Source: Nitrososphaerota archaeon (GTDB lineage: Archaea > Thermoproteota > Nitrososphaeria > Nitrososphaerales > Gagatemarchaeaceae). Taken from it: a stretch of 33,235 nucleotides of DNA. Positions 1 through 7,390 of the stretch are shown piece after piece. Under the pieces are notes generated by a model. It saw only the letters and a program-made list of their open reading frames with translations. It had not been told where the DNA came from and made no database searches. Where the stretch lies: positions 1 to 33,235 of the forward strand of contig JAPCJK010000012.1 in NCBI GenBank assembly GCA_027886975.1, written 5' to 3'. The position numbers and the translations under genes are program-made. The number at the start of each line of letters is the position of its first letter. The stretch's first letter is position 1.

Positions 1-362
1 CAGAAGACGCAATTCTTGAGTCTGAACCGCGCTTGGTCAGATGTGGGATCGCCTGCAGAGAGAGTGATTTTCCCCCAACCTGCGTTCCCCGCCATGTTAG
101 ATACCTTTTCGAAGAAAGCAGCCTGGTCAGAATTCGATCGCCATTCAGTCTTCACAAGTCCCTTCCCGAAAACGAACCCCATCCGCTCCATGATCGTCGG
201 ACCGCCGCTCGAGTAGACAGCTTCAAGGTCTTCCCTAATTCCTGCCCACACAGCTGAAGCGAAGACGAAACCTCGAGCGTTTGTTAGTTTGCTTCTGATT
301 GTCCCTTCAGTGAAATCCAGTTCGAAGAGTTCGGAGAGGCTAGGCGATTCAATCTGAGCCAT
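1..362 (-). CDS. Partial V4R-like domain protein (runs off left edge)
   Basis: An uninterrupted reading frame of 120 codons starts at ATG 362 and leaves the window at position 1, so the C-terminus is missing. The visible part begins MAQIESPSLSEL and contains an alpha-helical stretch with FGKGLVKTEW. A segment AGWGKITL then leads to a terminal RFRLKNCVF. That pattern (helices, a 'GWG' strand, then a hydrophobic strand ending near 'NC.F') resembles the 4-vinyl-reductase (V4R) small-molecule-binding domain, but this is pattern recognition only. A TATA-like box at 386-392 is centred 27 nt before the ATG, which supports this start and a leaderless transcript. The plus-strand frames here are overlapped by this open frame and look like shadows. 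Family assignment is weak; that it is a real gene is more secure. Confidence 0.6.
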   Translation of the reverse strand, partial: MAQIESPSLSELFELDFTEGTIRSKLTNARGFVFASAVWAGIREDLEAVYSSGGPTIMERMGFVFGKGLVKTEWRSNSDQAAFFEKVSNMAGNAGWGKITLSAGDPTSDQARFRLKNCVF

Positions 363-385
363 TTAGTGTGAGAACATGAAGGCAG

Positions 386-392
386 AATATAG
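386..392 (-). promoter_or_regulatory. TATA-like box for the left-edge gene
   Basis: On the minus strand this reads CTATATT, centred 27 nt upstream of ATG 362. That is the spacing expected when transcription starts at or next to the start codon. Confidence 0.5.
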
Positions 393-476
393 GGGGTTTG
401 TGCGGAATCCTAGCATCCGGAATATTGATTCCGAATCGTTCCCGTTTAGATTGTGAAAGCCCAGAGTGCCAAGTCT

Positions 477-911
477 CTAGCGTGGGGGATTCCAGGAACC
501 GTCCTTGATCTGAGCCTCGAGGGCGTCCGCCCGACTGGTCAAATATAGTAGATCGTACTTTCGCGGCGCTAACGTCCGGGCGACATCAAGCCTCCTGTGG
601 AACAGTATCGCCGTGGGGAGATCCACAAGGTGCGGGAACTTCGCCTTGAAGGGGCTTGGGACATCCGAACCGCCCTCCCACTCCTTCTTCGACCCCACCT
701 TGAAGTGGATCACCTTCACAAATCCACGATATTCGGACATGAAGCTCCGGAGGTCCGCACTCGCAGCGACACAGTCGGAGCACCAGGAGTATGCTCCCCC
801 TGTTGGAGACCCTTCGAACACAGCAAGAACCCATTTACCATCTTTCATTTGTCGAATTGCATCCTCGAACTTCGCATACAGCTTCTCTTGAGTAATGGAC
901 TCGGCCATCAT
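477..911 (-). CDS. Thioredoxin-fold protein, TXNDC17/TRP14-like
   Basis: A 144-aa protein with a thioredoxin-type active site WCSDC at residues 43-47, preceded by AVFEGSPTGG. After the motif come VIHFKVGSKKEWEGG and a DLPTAILF strand with the cis-Pro position. This order (small-residue strand, gap with SPTGG, WCxDC, a 'VG...W' loop, 'xPT' strand) matches the TXNDC17/TRP14 (DUF953) family. That family is mostly known from eukaryotes and reduces small disulfide substrates rather than ribonucleotide reductase. The frame stays open upstream to 1079, but that extension lies inside the coding end of the next gene. The tandem ATGs at 911 and 908 sit about 30 nt after a TATA-like box (938-944), so I start here. 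The protein is probably cytosolic, since no signal peptide is visible. Its physiological partner is unknown. Confidence 0.75.
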   Translation of the reverse strand: MMAESITQEKLYAKFEDAIRQMKDGKWVLAVFEGSPTGGAYSWCSDCVAASADLRSFMSEYRGFVKVIHFKVGSKKEWEGGSDVPSPFKAKFPHLVDLPTAILFHRRLDVARTLAPRKYDLLYLTSRADALEAQIKDGSWNPPR

Positions 912-937
912 GATTGTATGGGAATCCGGTTCCGCGG

Positions 938-944
938 TATTAAA
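938..944 (-). promoter_or_regulatory. TATA-like box for the TXNDC17-like gene
   Basis: Minus-strand TTTAATA, centred 30 nt upstream of the first of two adjacent ATG codons. It lies in the 86-nt gap after the zinc-ribbon membrane gene, so the thioredoxin gene probably has its own promoter. Confidence 0.45.
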
Positions 945-997
945 GTTCTGTCCGACTGGGATTGTTCTACACGTACACCGTAATTGGTCGCCTTGGA

Positions 998-1537
998 TTA
1001 CATCGTCTTCGGGAGATCGCTCCCGCATTTCGAACACGTCAAGGCTCCACTCGGGTTCATGTTTCCACACTTCGGACATTTCACGTCGAGCTGACTGGTC
1101 GCTCCAGTGGTCATAGTCTGCGAGACGTTGACATTCACGCCAGCAACAGCCTCCTTCCTCTTGCCGTGCCAGAAAGAGGCGCCGAGGGAGAGGACGGATG
1201 CAGCCCAGATCACGTAGAAGCCTGTCCCGGGGTCGAGCTTCACCGGGCCGTTCGGAAAGACGGCGTAGGGTGCCACGGTAATCATCGCCATCCCAACAAT
1301 CCCGAGAACCCCGGTCCCCAGAGGGAAGAGTCCTACGAGTCCCGCTATTATTAGGAGGACGAATGCTATGACTAGAATGTAGTCAAACGTCGCTGTGGCT
1401 GTGCCAGAAGCCTGAACTCCCCCAAGGTTAGAAATGAGAGGACCCGCGGAACCGTAGAGAGTCTGTGTGTTCGTCGTCCCGAATGGCAGAAGGAAGATGG
1501 AAGCAAGAATCACAAGTCCTAGTACGATCCCGAGCAT
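998..1537 (-). CDS. Four-helix membrane protein with C-terminal zinc ribbon
   Basis: About 179 aa. The N-terminal two-thirds holds roughly four hydrophobic segments (starting LGIVLGLVILASIFLLPF, then YILVIAFVLLIIAGLVGLF, GIVGMAMITVAPYAVF, and YVIWAASVLSLGASF). The C-terminus carries a CPKC...CSKC zinc ribbon followed by GSDLPKTM. Archaeal membrane proteins with an appended zinc ribbon are common and mostly uncharacterised. I chose ATG 1537 because the TATA-like sequences at 1580-1597 would place transcription start near 1557-1570, downstream of the alternative TTG at 1576. That TTG would add 13 non-hydrophobic residues. The role is unknown; with the zinc ribbon on the cytoplasmic side it could bind a nucleic acid or protein partner. 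Confidence 0.7.
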   Translation of the reverse strand: MLGIVLGLVILASIFLLPFGTTNTQTLYGSAGPLISNLGGVQASGTATATFDYILVIAFVLLIIAGLVGLFPLGTGVLGIVGMAMITVAPYAVFPNGPVKLDPGTGFYVIWAASVLSLGASFWHGKRKEAVAGVNVNVSQTMTTGATSQLDVKCPKCGNMNPSGALTCSKCGSDLPKTM

Positions 1538-1856
1538 CCTGCCGGGATGGAATTCCAAGCAAGCTCGCAGTGGCAATGCGTTATTTGAACGTATAACGAA
1601 GGCCCCGCAGGATTGGAACCTGAGGCCCCATCGGACAACGACCTGATTGTCGACGGAGTCTATTCGAGGCAGGGCAGCGCTGGAGGATTTCTTCTGGCTT
1701 GTTCTGAAGTGGATCTTAGGATGACATGCAATTGATTCTCTCTAGCGTTGACCGGAAATTCTTCCGCAAAGTCTAACGCAACTGATCAATTCCCAAACAT
1801 TCAGAGGTCAATTGATTTGCCATCGACAACCGGAGGATTTCTTGTCGCGCCAACAG
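1538..1856. other. Long intergenic region between divergent genes
   Basis: About 320 bp with no convincing gene. It contains a 6-bp-arm inverted repeat (1579-1598), a T-arm-like stretch on the minus strand (about 1603-1621) with no tRNA around it, and the 12-mer GGAGGATTTCTT twice, at 1682-1693 and 1832-1843. CAATTGATT also occurs twice (near 1729 and 1809). A 40-codon TTG-initiated frame from 1613 is the longest open stretch and has no supporting signal. Regulatory function is possible but not shown. Confidence 0.4.
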
Positions 1857-1863
1857 ATATTAA
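1857..1863 (+). promoter_or_regulatory. TATA-like box for the PurD-like gene
   Basis: ATATTAA, centred 28 nt before ATG 1888. It decides in favour of that ATG over the in-frame TTG at 1876. Confidence 0.5.
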
Positions 1864-1887
1864 CGAGTTGGAATCTTGACGGTATCA

Positions 1888-4224
1888 ATGAAGTTCCTTT
1901 TCGTCACTGACGAAAGTCTTTCCGCAGACCTCGCCTGGCAACTTAAGAAAGAAGGACACGATGTCAAGATGCACTGCCACGGCCAGGGCGAGAAGGACGT
2001 TGGGCTTGGTTTTTTCGAGAAAATAGAGGAGTGGGAGCCGTTCAAAGATTGGGCAGACGTAATTATCTTTGATGACATCGGCTTCGGTTCGAAAGCCGAG
2101 CAACTGCGGGCTGATGGAAAATTCGTCGTGGGTGGGAGTACATACACAGACAAACTGGAGCTTGACAGGGAGTTCGGACAGGCGGAATTGAATTCTGTGG
2201 GGGTGGACGTCCTTCCTAGCTGGAACTTCACATCATTCGACGAGGCGGTAAGCTTCGTCAAGAACAACCCTGACAGATATGTCTTGAAACCTAGCGGGAA
2301 GGCCCAGAACGAAAAGGAACTCCTCTTCATTGGCCAGGAGGGAGACGGGAAGGACATCATGCAAGTTCTGGAGCATTACAAGGTCAACTGGTCGAAGAAG
2401 ATCAAAGAGTTTCAGATGCAGAAGTTTGCGGACGGTGTCGAAATTGCCGTAGGGGCCTTCTTCAACGGGAAGGATTTTGTCATGCCAGTCTGCGTGAACT
2501 TTGAGCACAAGCGCCTCTTTCCCCACGAGCTTGGGCCCAGCACCGGAGAGATGGGAACCTCCACATTCTACACGAAAAACAGCCCTGTGTTCGAGAGAAC
2601 GCTCCTCAAGGCGAAGGAAAAACTATCGGCAAGCAAGTATGTAGGCTACGTCGACATCAACTGTATTGCCAACAGCAGGGGAATTTGGCCACTCGAGTGG
2701 ACGTGCTTTGATGCCGAAACCGAGATTCTCACGAGGTCCGGTTGGAAGAAATACAATGAAATCCAAAGGGGCGACGAGACACTGGCAATAAACCCCCTGA
2801 CGCGCGAGTTGAGTTGGAAACGTCTCACAGGACTGATGGTGAAGGATTATCGCGGCAAAATGATTCATCTCGGAGCCAAGGGCAAACGACACGCTGGCTT
2901 GGACGCCCTGGTAACGCCAGATCACAACCTGTTAATCGATTACTCTGGAAAGTCGGAGTTCGTCAAAGCAGGAAAGATCAAGGTTCACGGGGCCCATATC
3001 GTGAGAACAGGTCGATTCGTGGGCGAATATCTTGAAACCCTGGAAATTCCAAGTTACGTAGAACAGCATCATCTGGGAAGACACGGCACGGTGATGGAAG
3101 TAATCCACGAAGCAATTGCAATGCCTGCCCAAGCCTTCATGAAATTCTTGGGGGTTTACCTCGCAGAAGGAAGTGTTGGCGGGCATCACCATATTGTGAG
3201 CATATCACAAAGCAACGGAAACAAGAAACGGAATAAGATTGAGGAAGTTCTCAGTGAGACCGGACTAAGCTATACTGTACAGAAGAACGGAACCTTCCAA
3301 ATTGCTTCAACCCAGCTCGTCAAATTCCTCGACCAATTGGGGTTGTCGACGGTCAATGCACAGGACAAATTTATCCCTTCTCGGTTCAAGGATTTGTCAA
3401 TCGAACTGCTCGAAGCGTTGTGGTATGGCTATTCCCTTGGTGACGGTAACACCCACAAACGTACCGGACAGCAGAGCTCGGGCACAACTTCCGCTCGACT
3501 CGCGGGAGACCTTCAGGAACTCCTGATCAAGTGCGGAAGGCTTTCCAACATTCATGTCAGAAGGCAAAAAGGAACGATGTCTATCGGCGGCTATATTCGC
3601 AACAATGATCTTTACGTCCTCTCAGTGCGATCAAAGAAGCTTGACTATTCTCTCGACAAGCGAGTCATGGCGGAGGAGACCTATTCAGGCAAGGTATGGG
3701 ACGTGGAAGTAGAAGATTTCCACACCATGCTAGTTCGCCGAAACGGCAAACCATTCTTTTCTGGGAATTGTAGATTCGGATATCCGACAATAAGCATCCA
3801 GATGGAGGGAATTACCAGCGAATGGGGCCAATTCCTATTCGACCTTTCACACGGAAATGAAACGCAACTCAAAACCAAGAAGGGGTATCAGGTGGGCGTC
3901 GTCGTCGCGATTCCTCCATGGCCCTTCGAAGACGAGAAGGCGTTTAGGAAATACTCCGAAGGAGCGACTATCTTGTTCAGGCGACAAAACCTCGACGGAA
4001 TCCACATCGGAGAGGTAAAACTCGAGGAGGGTGACTGGCACATCGCCGGGAACTCAGGATACGCGCTCGTCATCACTGGTTCTGGGGCAACCATGACTGA
4101 CGCGATCGAAGAGGCTTACAAGAATGTAAGAAATATAATGATACCCAACATGTTCTATCGGACCGACATTGGCCAACGATGGACCCATGATAGCGACATG
4201 CTGTTGAGCTGGGGTTACATCTAG
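1888..4224 (+). CDS. PurD-like ATP-grasp ligase carrying an intein
   Basis: The precursor is 778 aa: a PurD-like ATP-grasp enzyme interrupted by a 355-aa intein at residues 273-627, giving a spliced product of about 423 aa, the usual GAR synthetase length. PurD makes glycinamide ribonucleotide from phosphoribosylamine, glycine and ATP. Visible family signatures are the YVLKPSG lysine strand, GPSTGEMGTS (PurD GPNTGGMGAY), VGYVDINCI, and LEWT-CRFGYPT across the splice junction (PurD EFNCRFGDPET). Within that last motif the usual metal-binding Asn is Thr, and the following Asp and Glu are also replaced. The enzyme may therefore be a divergent paralogue acting on a different amine. No other purine gene is nearby. 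It begins about 28 nt after a TATA-like box and ends sharing a CTAG stop with the convergent small gene. Confidence 0.8.
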   Translation: MKFLFVTDESLSADLAWQLKKEGHDVKMHCHGQGEKDVGLGFFEKIEEWEPFKDWADVIIFDDIGFGSKAEQLRADGKFVVGGSTYTDKLELDREFGQAELNSVGVDVLPSWNFTSFDEAVSFVKNNPDRYVLKPSGKAQNEKELLFIGQEGDGKDIMQVLEHYKVNWSKKIKEFQMQKFADGVEIAVGAFFNGKDFVMPVCVNFEHKRLFPHELGPSTGEMGTSTFYTKNSPVFERTLLKAKEKLSASKYVGYVDINCIANSRGIWPLEWTCFDAETEILTRSGWKKYNEIQRGDETLAINPLTRELSWKRLTGLMVKDYRGKMIHLGAKGKRHAGLDALVTPDHNLLIDYSGKSEFVKAGKIKVHGAHIVRTGRFVGEYLETLEIPSYVEQHHLGRHGTVMEVIHEAIAMPAQAFMKFLGVYLAEGSVGGHHHIVSISQSNGNKKRNKIEEVLSETGLSYTVQKNGTFQIASTQLVKFLDQLGLSTVNAQDKFIPSRFKDLSIELLEALWYGYSLGDGNTHKRTGQQSSGTTSARLAGDLQELLIKCGRLSNIHVRRQKGTMSIGGYIRNNDLYVLSVRSKKLDYSLDKRVMAEETYSGKVWDVEVEDFHTMLVRRNGKPFFSGNCRFGYPTISIQMEGITSEWGQFLFDLSHGNETQLKTKKGYQVGVVVAIPPWPFEDEKAFRKYSEGATILFRRQNLDGIHIGEVKLEEGDWHIAGNSGYALVITGSGATMTDAIEEAYKNVRNIMIPNMFYRTDIGQRWTHDSDMLLSWGYI
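2704..3768 (+). other. Intein with LAGLIDADG homing endonuclease
   Basis: This in-frame 355-residue insertion starts at Cys (CFDAETEILTRSGW, block A) and ends PFFSGN before a Cys +1 extein residue. Block B is TPDH (2914-2925). The endonuclease has two LAGLIDADG-type helices, FLGVYLAEGS (near 3145) and LWYGYSLGDGN (near 3418), each with an acidic residue at the end. Block F is GKVWDVEVEDFHTMLV. All splicing blocks are present, so the intein looks active. The penultimate residue is Gly instead of the common His. The insertion falls inside the most conserved PurD motif (between Thr and Cys of T-CRFG), the usual kind of site for an intein. Base composition is close to that of the host gene. Confidence 0.93.
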
Positions 4225-4445
4225 CCTTGACGCTCAAGCCAGTCTTCTAGGTCTGTCATCACCGCCCTTAGGTCGGCGTACCCTCGCTTTTTCAGCGCCT
4301 TGGACAGAAAGTAGTCCAATTCCCAGCCCTCGACATTCTTCCCGGCTGTCAGCGCTAGAATCCGACTGCGGGTAAGGGGAAAACGAGCTCCTATGAGGGT
4401 GCGCGTGACCGCGGCGGTCAGGCTTGAGAGTTTGCACCAGGCCAT
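4221..4445 (-). CDS. Small DUF2795-like protein
   Basis: A 74-aa protein starting MAWCKLSSLTAAV. Its core is FPLTRSRILAL, then VEGWELDYFLSKAL, RGYADLRAVMTDLEDWL. This helical pattern (a 'P.(S/T)...L...A' opening and a 'Y....DV...L' end) recalls DUF2795-type small proteins, but similarity is weak. Its start lies inside the last 28 nt of the upstream membrane-protein gene in another frame, suggesting translational coupling. Its stop shares the CTAG at 4221-4224 with the stop of the convergent PurD-like gene. The frame continues upstream, but that part is the shadow of the membrane gene. Function unknown. Confidence 0.6.
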   Translation of the reverse strand: MAWCKLSSLTAAVTRTLIGARFPLTRSRILALTAGKNVEGWELDYFLSKALKKRGYADLRAVMTDLEDWLERQG

Positions 4446-4813
4446 GCCCAGGGGTCCTTTCTGCGCCTCGCGACGACGTAGTAAATCACCAATGAGATCA
4501 GCATGGCCTGGGCCGTGGATCCCAGGACAAGAGTCGCGGTTGCCGTCAGGTTGCCGCTCATGATCAGGGCGTAATGCGCCTGCTGCGAAAGCGTCTCTCC
4601 AAGGGCGAGGATGCCCAGCGTCAGACCAAGGTAGTAGGCGGCTCTCGGTCTGACGAAGGTGAGGATGCTGTCCACCAGGAACAAACCCCATCCGACGGCC
4701 ACAAAATAGAAGGCAACAGCAGGGAGGAGGAGATAGACCTGCCAGAGAAAGAATACACCAAGGACGGTGGAGAAAAGAATCAGTCCCTGGATTGTTCTGG
4801 TTACCCCGTTCAC
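4418..4813 (-). CDS. Four-helix membrane protein
   Basis: 131 aa, strongly hydrophobic. Segments are roughly LILFSTVLGVFFLWQVYLLL, AVAFYFVAVGWGLFLVDSIL, AAYYLGLTLGILALGETL and ATLVLGSTAQAMLISLVIYYVV, followed by a basic RRRKDPW tail likely facing the cytoplasm. The GTG start at 4813 is centred 25 nt after a minus-strand AAATATC box (4835-4841), consistent with a leaderless message. It forms a two-gene unit with the overlapping small DUF2795-like gene. I do not recognise the family; it is too short for a transporter and has no enzyme motif. Confidence 0.65.
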   Translation of the reverse strand: MNGVTRTIQGLILFSTVLGVFFLWQVYLLLPAVAFYFVAVGWGLFLVDSILTFVRPRAAYYLGLTLGILALGETLSQQAHYALIMSGNLTATATLVLGSTAQAMLISLVIYYVVARRRKDPWAWPGANSQA

Positions 4814-4834
4814 GAAAGACCGCGGCCGGCCTTG

Positions 4835-4849
4835 GATATTTCAAATTAT
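4835..4849. promoter_or_regulatory. Shared divergent promoter region
   Basis: A short AT-rich island in a GC-rich stretch, GATATTTCAAATTAT. Read on the minus strand it gives AAATATC, 25 nt before GTG 4813. On the plus strand AAATTAT would start transcription near 4872, giving a leader of about 23 nt for the aminopeptidase. Only 81 bp separate the two coding starts. Confidence 0.45.
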
Positions 4850-4894
4850 GGGCTTCGCGCAAATCTTTTCAGTGGTGGTCCTGGCGGGCCCCTC

Positions 4895-7390
4895 ATGGTT
4901 TCGGTGGCTCACAAGTCCTTCCGACTCCCAGAGTCTCGGCCACACTACCTTCCCGAGAAGGATTTCCACACGACCCACGTCAAAATCGAATTGGCCCTTG
5001 ATTTCGCAAAGAAGAGGATTTCCGGGGCCTGTACACTGACAGTCGAGCCGATCAAGTCCGGGTTAGGGCGCATTCGGTTGGACGCTCGCGAGCTCGACAT
5101 TGGCGGGGTGAGCGTCGACAACATGCCGGCGGAATACGAGTACGACGATGTGGTCCTCGATGTGCATCTCCCCAATACAGTCGATGGAAGGCGCACAATT
5201 AGGGTCGAGTACTCATCGACTCCGAGAGATGGGGTGTACTTCACCGGACCAGACAAGGAGCATCCCGAGAAGGAAGTGCAGGCGTGGAGCCACAGCGAGG
5301 CCGAAGCTGCTCGCTATTGGTACCCGTGTTTCGACCATCCAAGCGAGAAATCGAGCAGCGAGCTAGTGATTACGGTCCCCAAGGGATTCAGAGTAATTTC
5401 CAACGGGAAGCTGCTGTCGGTGAAGGAGGCCGGTGAGGGCTCAGTTTACCACTGGAAAGAGGACCTCCCACATTCCAGTTATCTGACTTCGTTCGTCGCC
5501 GGGAAATTCGGAGAGATAACCCAGGAGGCCGACGGGGTAAAGCTACATTACTACTTCCCTGAGTCAAAGCGGGCCGACGTCCTGAGATATTTCGGAGAGA
5601 CGCCGAAGATGATCGAAGTTTTCGGTGAGCTGACGGGGGTCAAGTATCCCTATGAAAAGTACGACCAGACCACGGTCCAAGACTTCGTTTCCGGGGGGAT
5701 GGAGAACTTCAATGCCACCACATTTTCCACCATCTACTACCCCGATGCGGAATCCGAAGAGGACTTCCAGACGTCGTATTCGAGCCCACATGTCAACGCG
5801 GTCGACTTGGTCGCCCACGAGCTTGCCCACCAATGGTTCGGTGACCTGGTCACCTGCTCTGATTGGGCCCACGCTTGGCTCAACGAAGGGTTCGCTGTCT
5901 ATTTCCAAGTTCTGTACATCGAGAAAACCAGAGGCGTAGATCAGATGCGTTGGGATCTATGCTCGAGGGTGGAAGAATATTTCGAAGAAGACGAGACAGA
6001 ATATAGGAGGCCCATCGTGGAAAGGGAGTACGTCTGGCCTGATGATCTGTTTGACGAGCACCTTTACCCTAAGGGCGCATCCATGCTCCATGAACTTAGA
6101 TTCGTGATGGGGGATGAGGCCTTCTTCAAAGGTATCAACTTCTATCTGAAATCCTTCCGTTTGTCGAACGCAGACACTCACGACCTGATGAAGTCCATGG
6201 TTACCGCGAGTGGCCTGCAACTCGAGGAGTTCTTTGAGCAGTCCTTCCACAAGTCAGGGCATCCTGAATTCGAGGTGTCATACTCCTGGGAGGCGGAGAG
6301 AAGGATGGCGACGATGCGCGTGAGGCAGGCGCAGAAGACAGATGGTGGGACTCCGGTCTTTAAGCTTCCTTGCGAAATCGTGTTCTACGTGGAGGGAAAG
6401 AGGCTTCGCTTCGTGGTACTCCTCGACTCGGCCGAGCAGACTCTGACGTTTATGCTGCCTTCGAAGCCTTCAGCCGTCGAGTTCGACCCGCAAAGGTGGC
6501 TGCTCAAGAGGGTGAAGTTCGATAAGACAATCGATCTTCTGCTGAACCAGCTCGAAATGAGCCAAGACGCTTGGAGCAGGGCCGAAGCTGCCAAGGATCT
6601 AGGCAAGTTGAGGTCAAGCAAGGCAATCGCCGGTTTGAAGGCCGCTGTACTTAGGGAGCAATTCTGGCACGTCAGAGCGAGCGCACTCGAAGCACTTGGA
6701 GATATGGGCACCGAAAATGCCCTGAATGCTCTTGTCGATGTTGGCGTGCCCGAGAACAGGCGCGTCAGAAGGGGCTTTGCGAAGGCGTTAGGGGGGTTCA
6801 AGAACGAAAAGGCCAGGGCGCTTTTGCTGGGCATGCTGAAGAAGGACGAGAGTCCTTATGTCAGATGCGAGGCCGCGCTCGCCCTTGCGAAGGCTTGGCC
6901 TGAGGGGGCCTTGCCGCACCTGAAGGAGGGCATGAAGGCGCATTCTCCCAACGAGACCCTCGCCGAGGCATGCCTTGACGCTATGGGGAAGCTGAGCGAT
7001 GAAGAGGTGAAGAAAATCGTAAAAGGATGCCTGCCCTACGGCAACCCGACTCGGGTCAGGATCGGCGCGCTGAAGGCGATCAAAGGGCGCGGATATATCC
7101 TGGATGAGGAAGTTCCAACGCTGAAGGACATCCTATTGCACGACAAGGAGTTCAGGGTCCGTCTCCAGGTAGTGAACCAATTGGTGCGACCCCTGGGGGA
7201 CAGGAGGTTCATGGACGAAGTGCGGGAGGCTTCGAAGACAGACCAGGAACTGAGAATCAGGAGGAAGGCACTGGAGACTTACTATGAGCTCGCAAATGCC
7301 GCCGAGTATTCGGCTGTCGCGGCCAAGCTCAGATTAGAAGTTGAAGAGCTCAAGGAGGATAACAGGAAGCTCTCCCGGGCGGCTGATTGA
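4895..7390 (+). CDS. M1 family aminopeptidase with HEAT-repeat C-terminus
   Basis: 831 aa. The protein has an N-terminal beta-domain (HTTHVKIELALDFAKKRISG) and the GGMENFNA substrate motif at 267-271. The zinc site HELAH (308-312) has its third ligand Glu at 331 in NEGFAVYF, exactly the HEXXH-x18-E spacing of gluzincins. It should release N-terminal amino acids from peptides in the cytoplasm. From about residue 550 onward the sequence changes to tandem helical pairs (RAEAAKDLGKL, RASALEALGDMGTENAL, RCEAALALAKAWPEGAL), which are HEAT-like repeats. It ends in a short coiled coil (LEVEELKEDNRKL). The common ERAP1-type C-terminal domain is not apparent. The M1 plus HEAT arrangement also occurs in TAF2. 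ATG 4895 was chosen because the conserved domain begins right after it; the frame open to 4574 is antisense to the membrane gene. Confidence 0.92.
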   Translation: MVSVAHKSFRLPESRPHYLPEKDFHTTHVKIELALDFAKKRISGACTLTVEPIKSGLGRIRLDARELDIGGVSVDNMPAEYEYDDVVLDVHLPNTVDGRRTIRVEYSSTPRDGVYFTGPDKEHPEKEVQAWSHSEAEAARYWYPCFDHPSEKSSSELVITVPKGFRVISNGKLLSVKEAGEGSVYHWKEDLPHSSYLTSFVAGKFGEITQEADGVKLHYYFPESKRADVLRYFGETPKMIEVFGELTGVKYPYEKYDQTTVQDFVSGGMENFNATTFSTIYYPDAESEEDFQTSYSSPHVNAVDLVAHELAHQWFGDLVTCSDWAHAWLNEGFAVYFQVLYIEKTRGVDQMRWDLCSRVEEYFEEDETEYRRPIVEREYVWPDDLFDEHLYPKGASMLHELRFVMGDEAFFKGINFYLKSFRLSNADTHDLMKSMVTASGLQLEEFFEQSFHKSGHPEFEVSYSWEAERRMATMRVRQAQKTDGGTPVFKLPCEIVFYVEGKRLRFVVLLDSAEQTLTFMLPSKPSAVEFDPQRWLLKRVKFDKTIDLLLNQLEMSQDAWSRAEAAKDLGKLRSSKAIAGLKAAVLREQFWHVRASALEALGDMGTENALNALVDVGVPENRRVRRGFAKALGGFKNEKARALLLGMLKKDESPYVRCEAALALAKAWPEGALPHLKEGMKAHSPNETLAEACLDAMGKLSDEEVKKIVKGCLPYGNPTRVRIGALKAIKGRGYILDEEVPTLKDILLHDKEFRVRLQVVNQLVRPLGDRRFMDEVREASKTDQELRIRRKALETYYELANAAEYSAVAAKLRLEVEELKEDNRKLSRAAD

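Noticed and set aside
16-257. Two plus-strand ORFs at the left edge
   Set aside because: They overlap a longer minus-strand open frame that has an ATG, a TATA-like box at the right distance and domain-like sequence.
586-1354. Several 70-130-aa ORFs opposite or out of frame with the thioredoxin-like and zinc-ribbon genes
   Set aside because: No domain pattern; they coincide with the codons of genes that have clear motifs.
1590-1670. tRNA-like T-arm on the minus strand (AGGTTCCAATCCT near 1606-1618)
   Set aside because: Four T-stem pairs and a T-loop-like sequence are present, but no matching acceptor 5' half, D arm or anticodon arm could be found on either side.
1613-1735. Possible 40-aa ORF from TTG 1613
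   Set aside because: It has no TATA spacing that fits, no recognisable domain and a neutral composition. It is listed only as part of the intergenic region.
4446-4862. N-terminal extension of the small gene at 4221-4445
   Set aside because: The extension is an alternative frame of the hydrophobic membrane gene at 4418-4813, rich in Pro, Arg and Cys, as expected for a shadow.
4574-4894. N-terminal extension of the M1 aminopeptidase
   Set aside because: It runs antisense through the membrane gene, is highly charged and low-complexity, and precedes the first conserved strand of the M1 fold.
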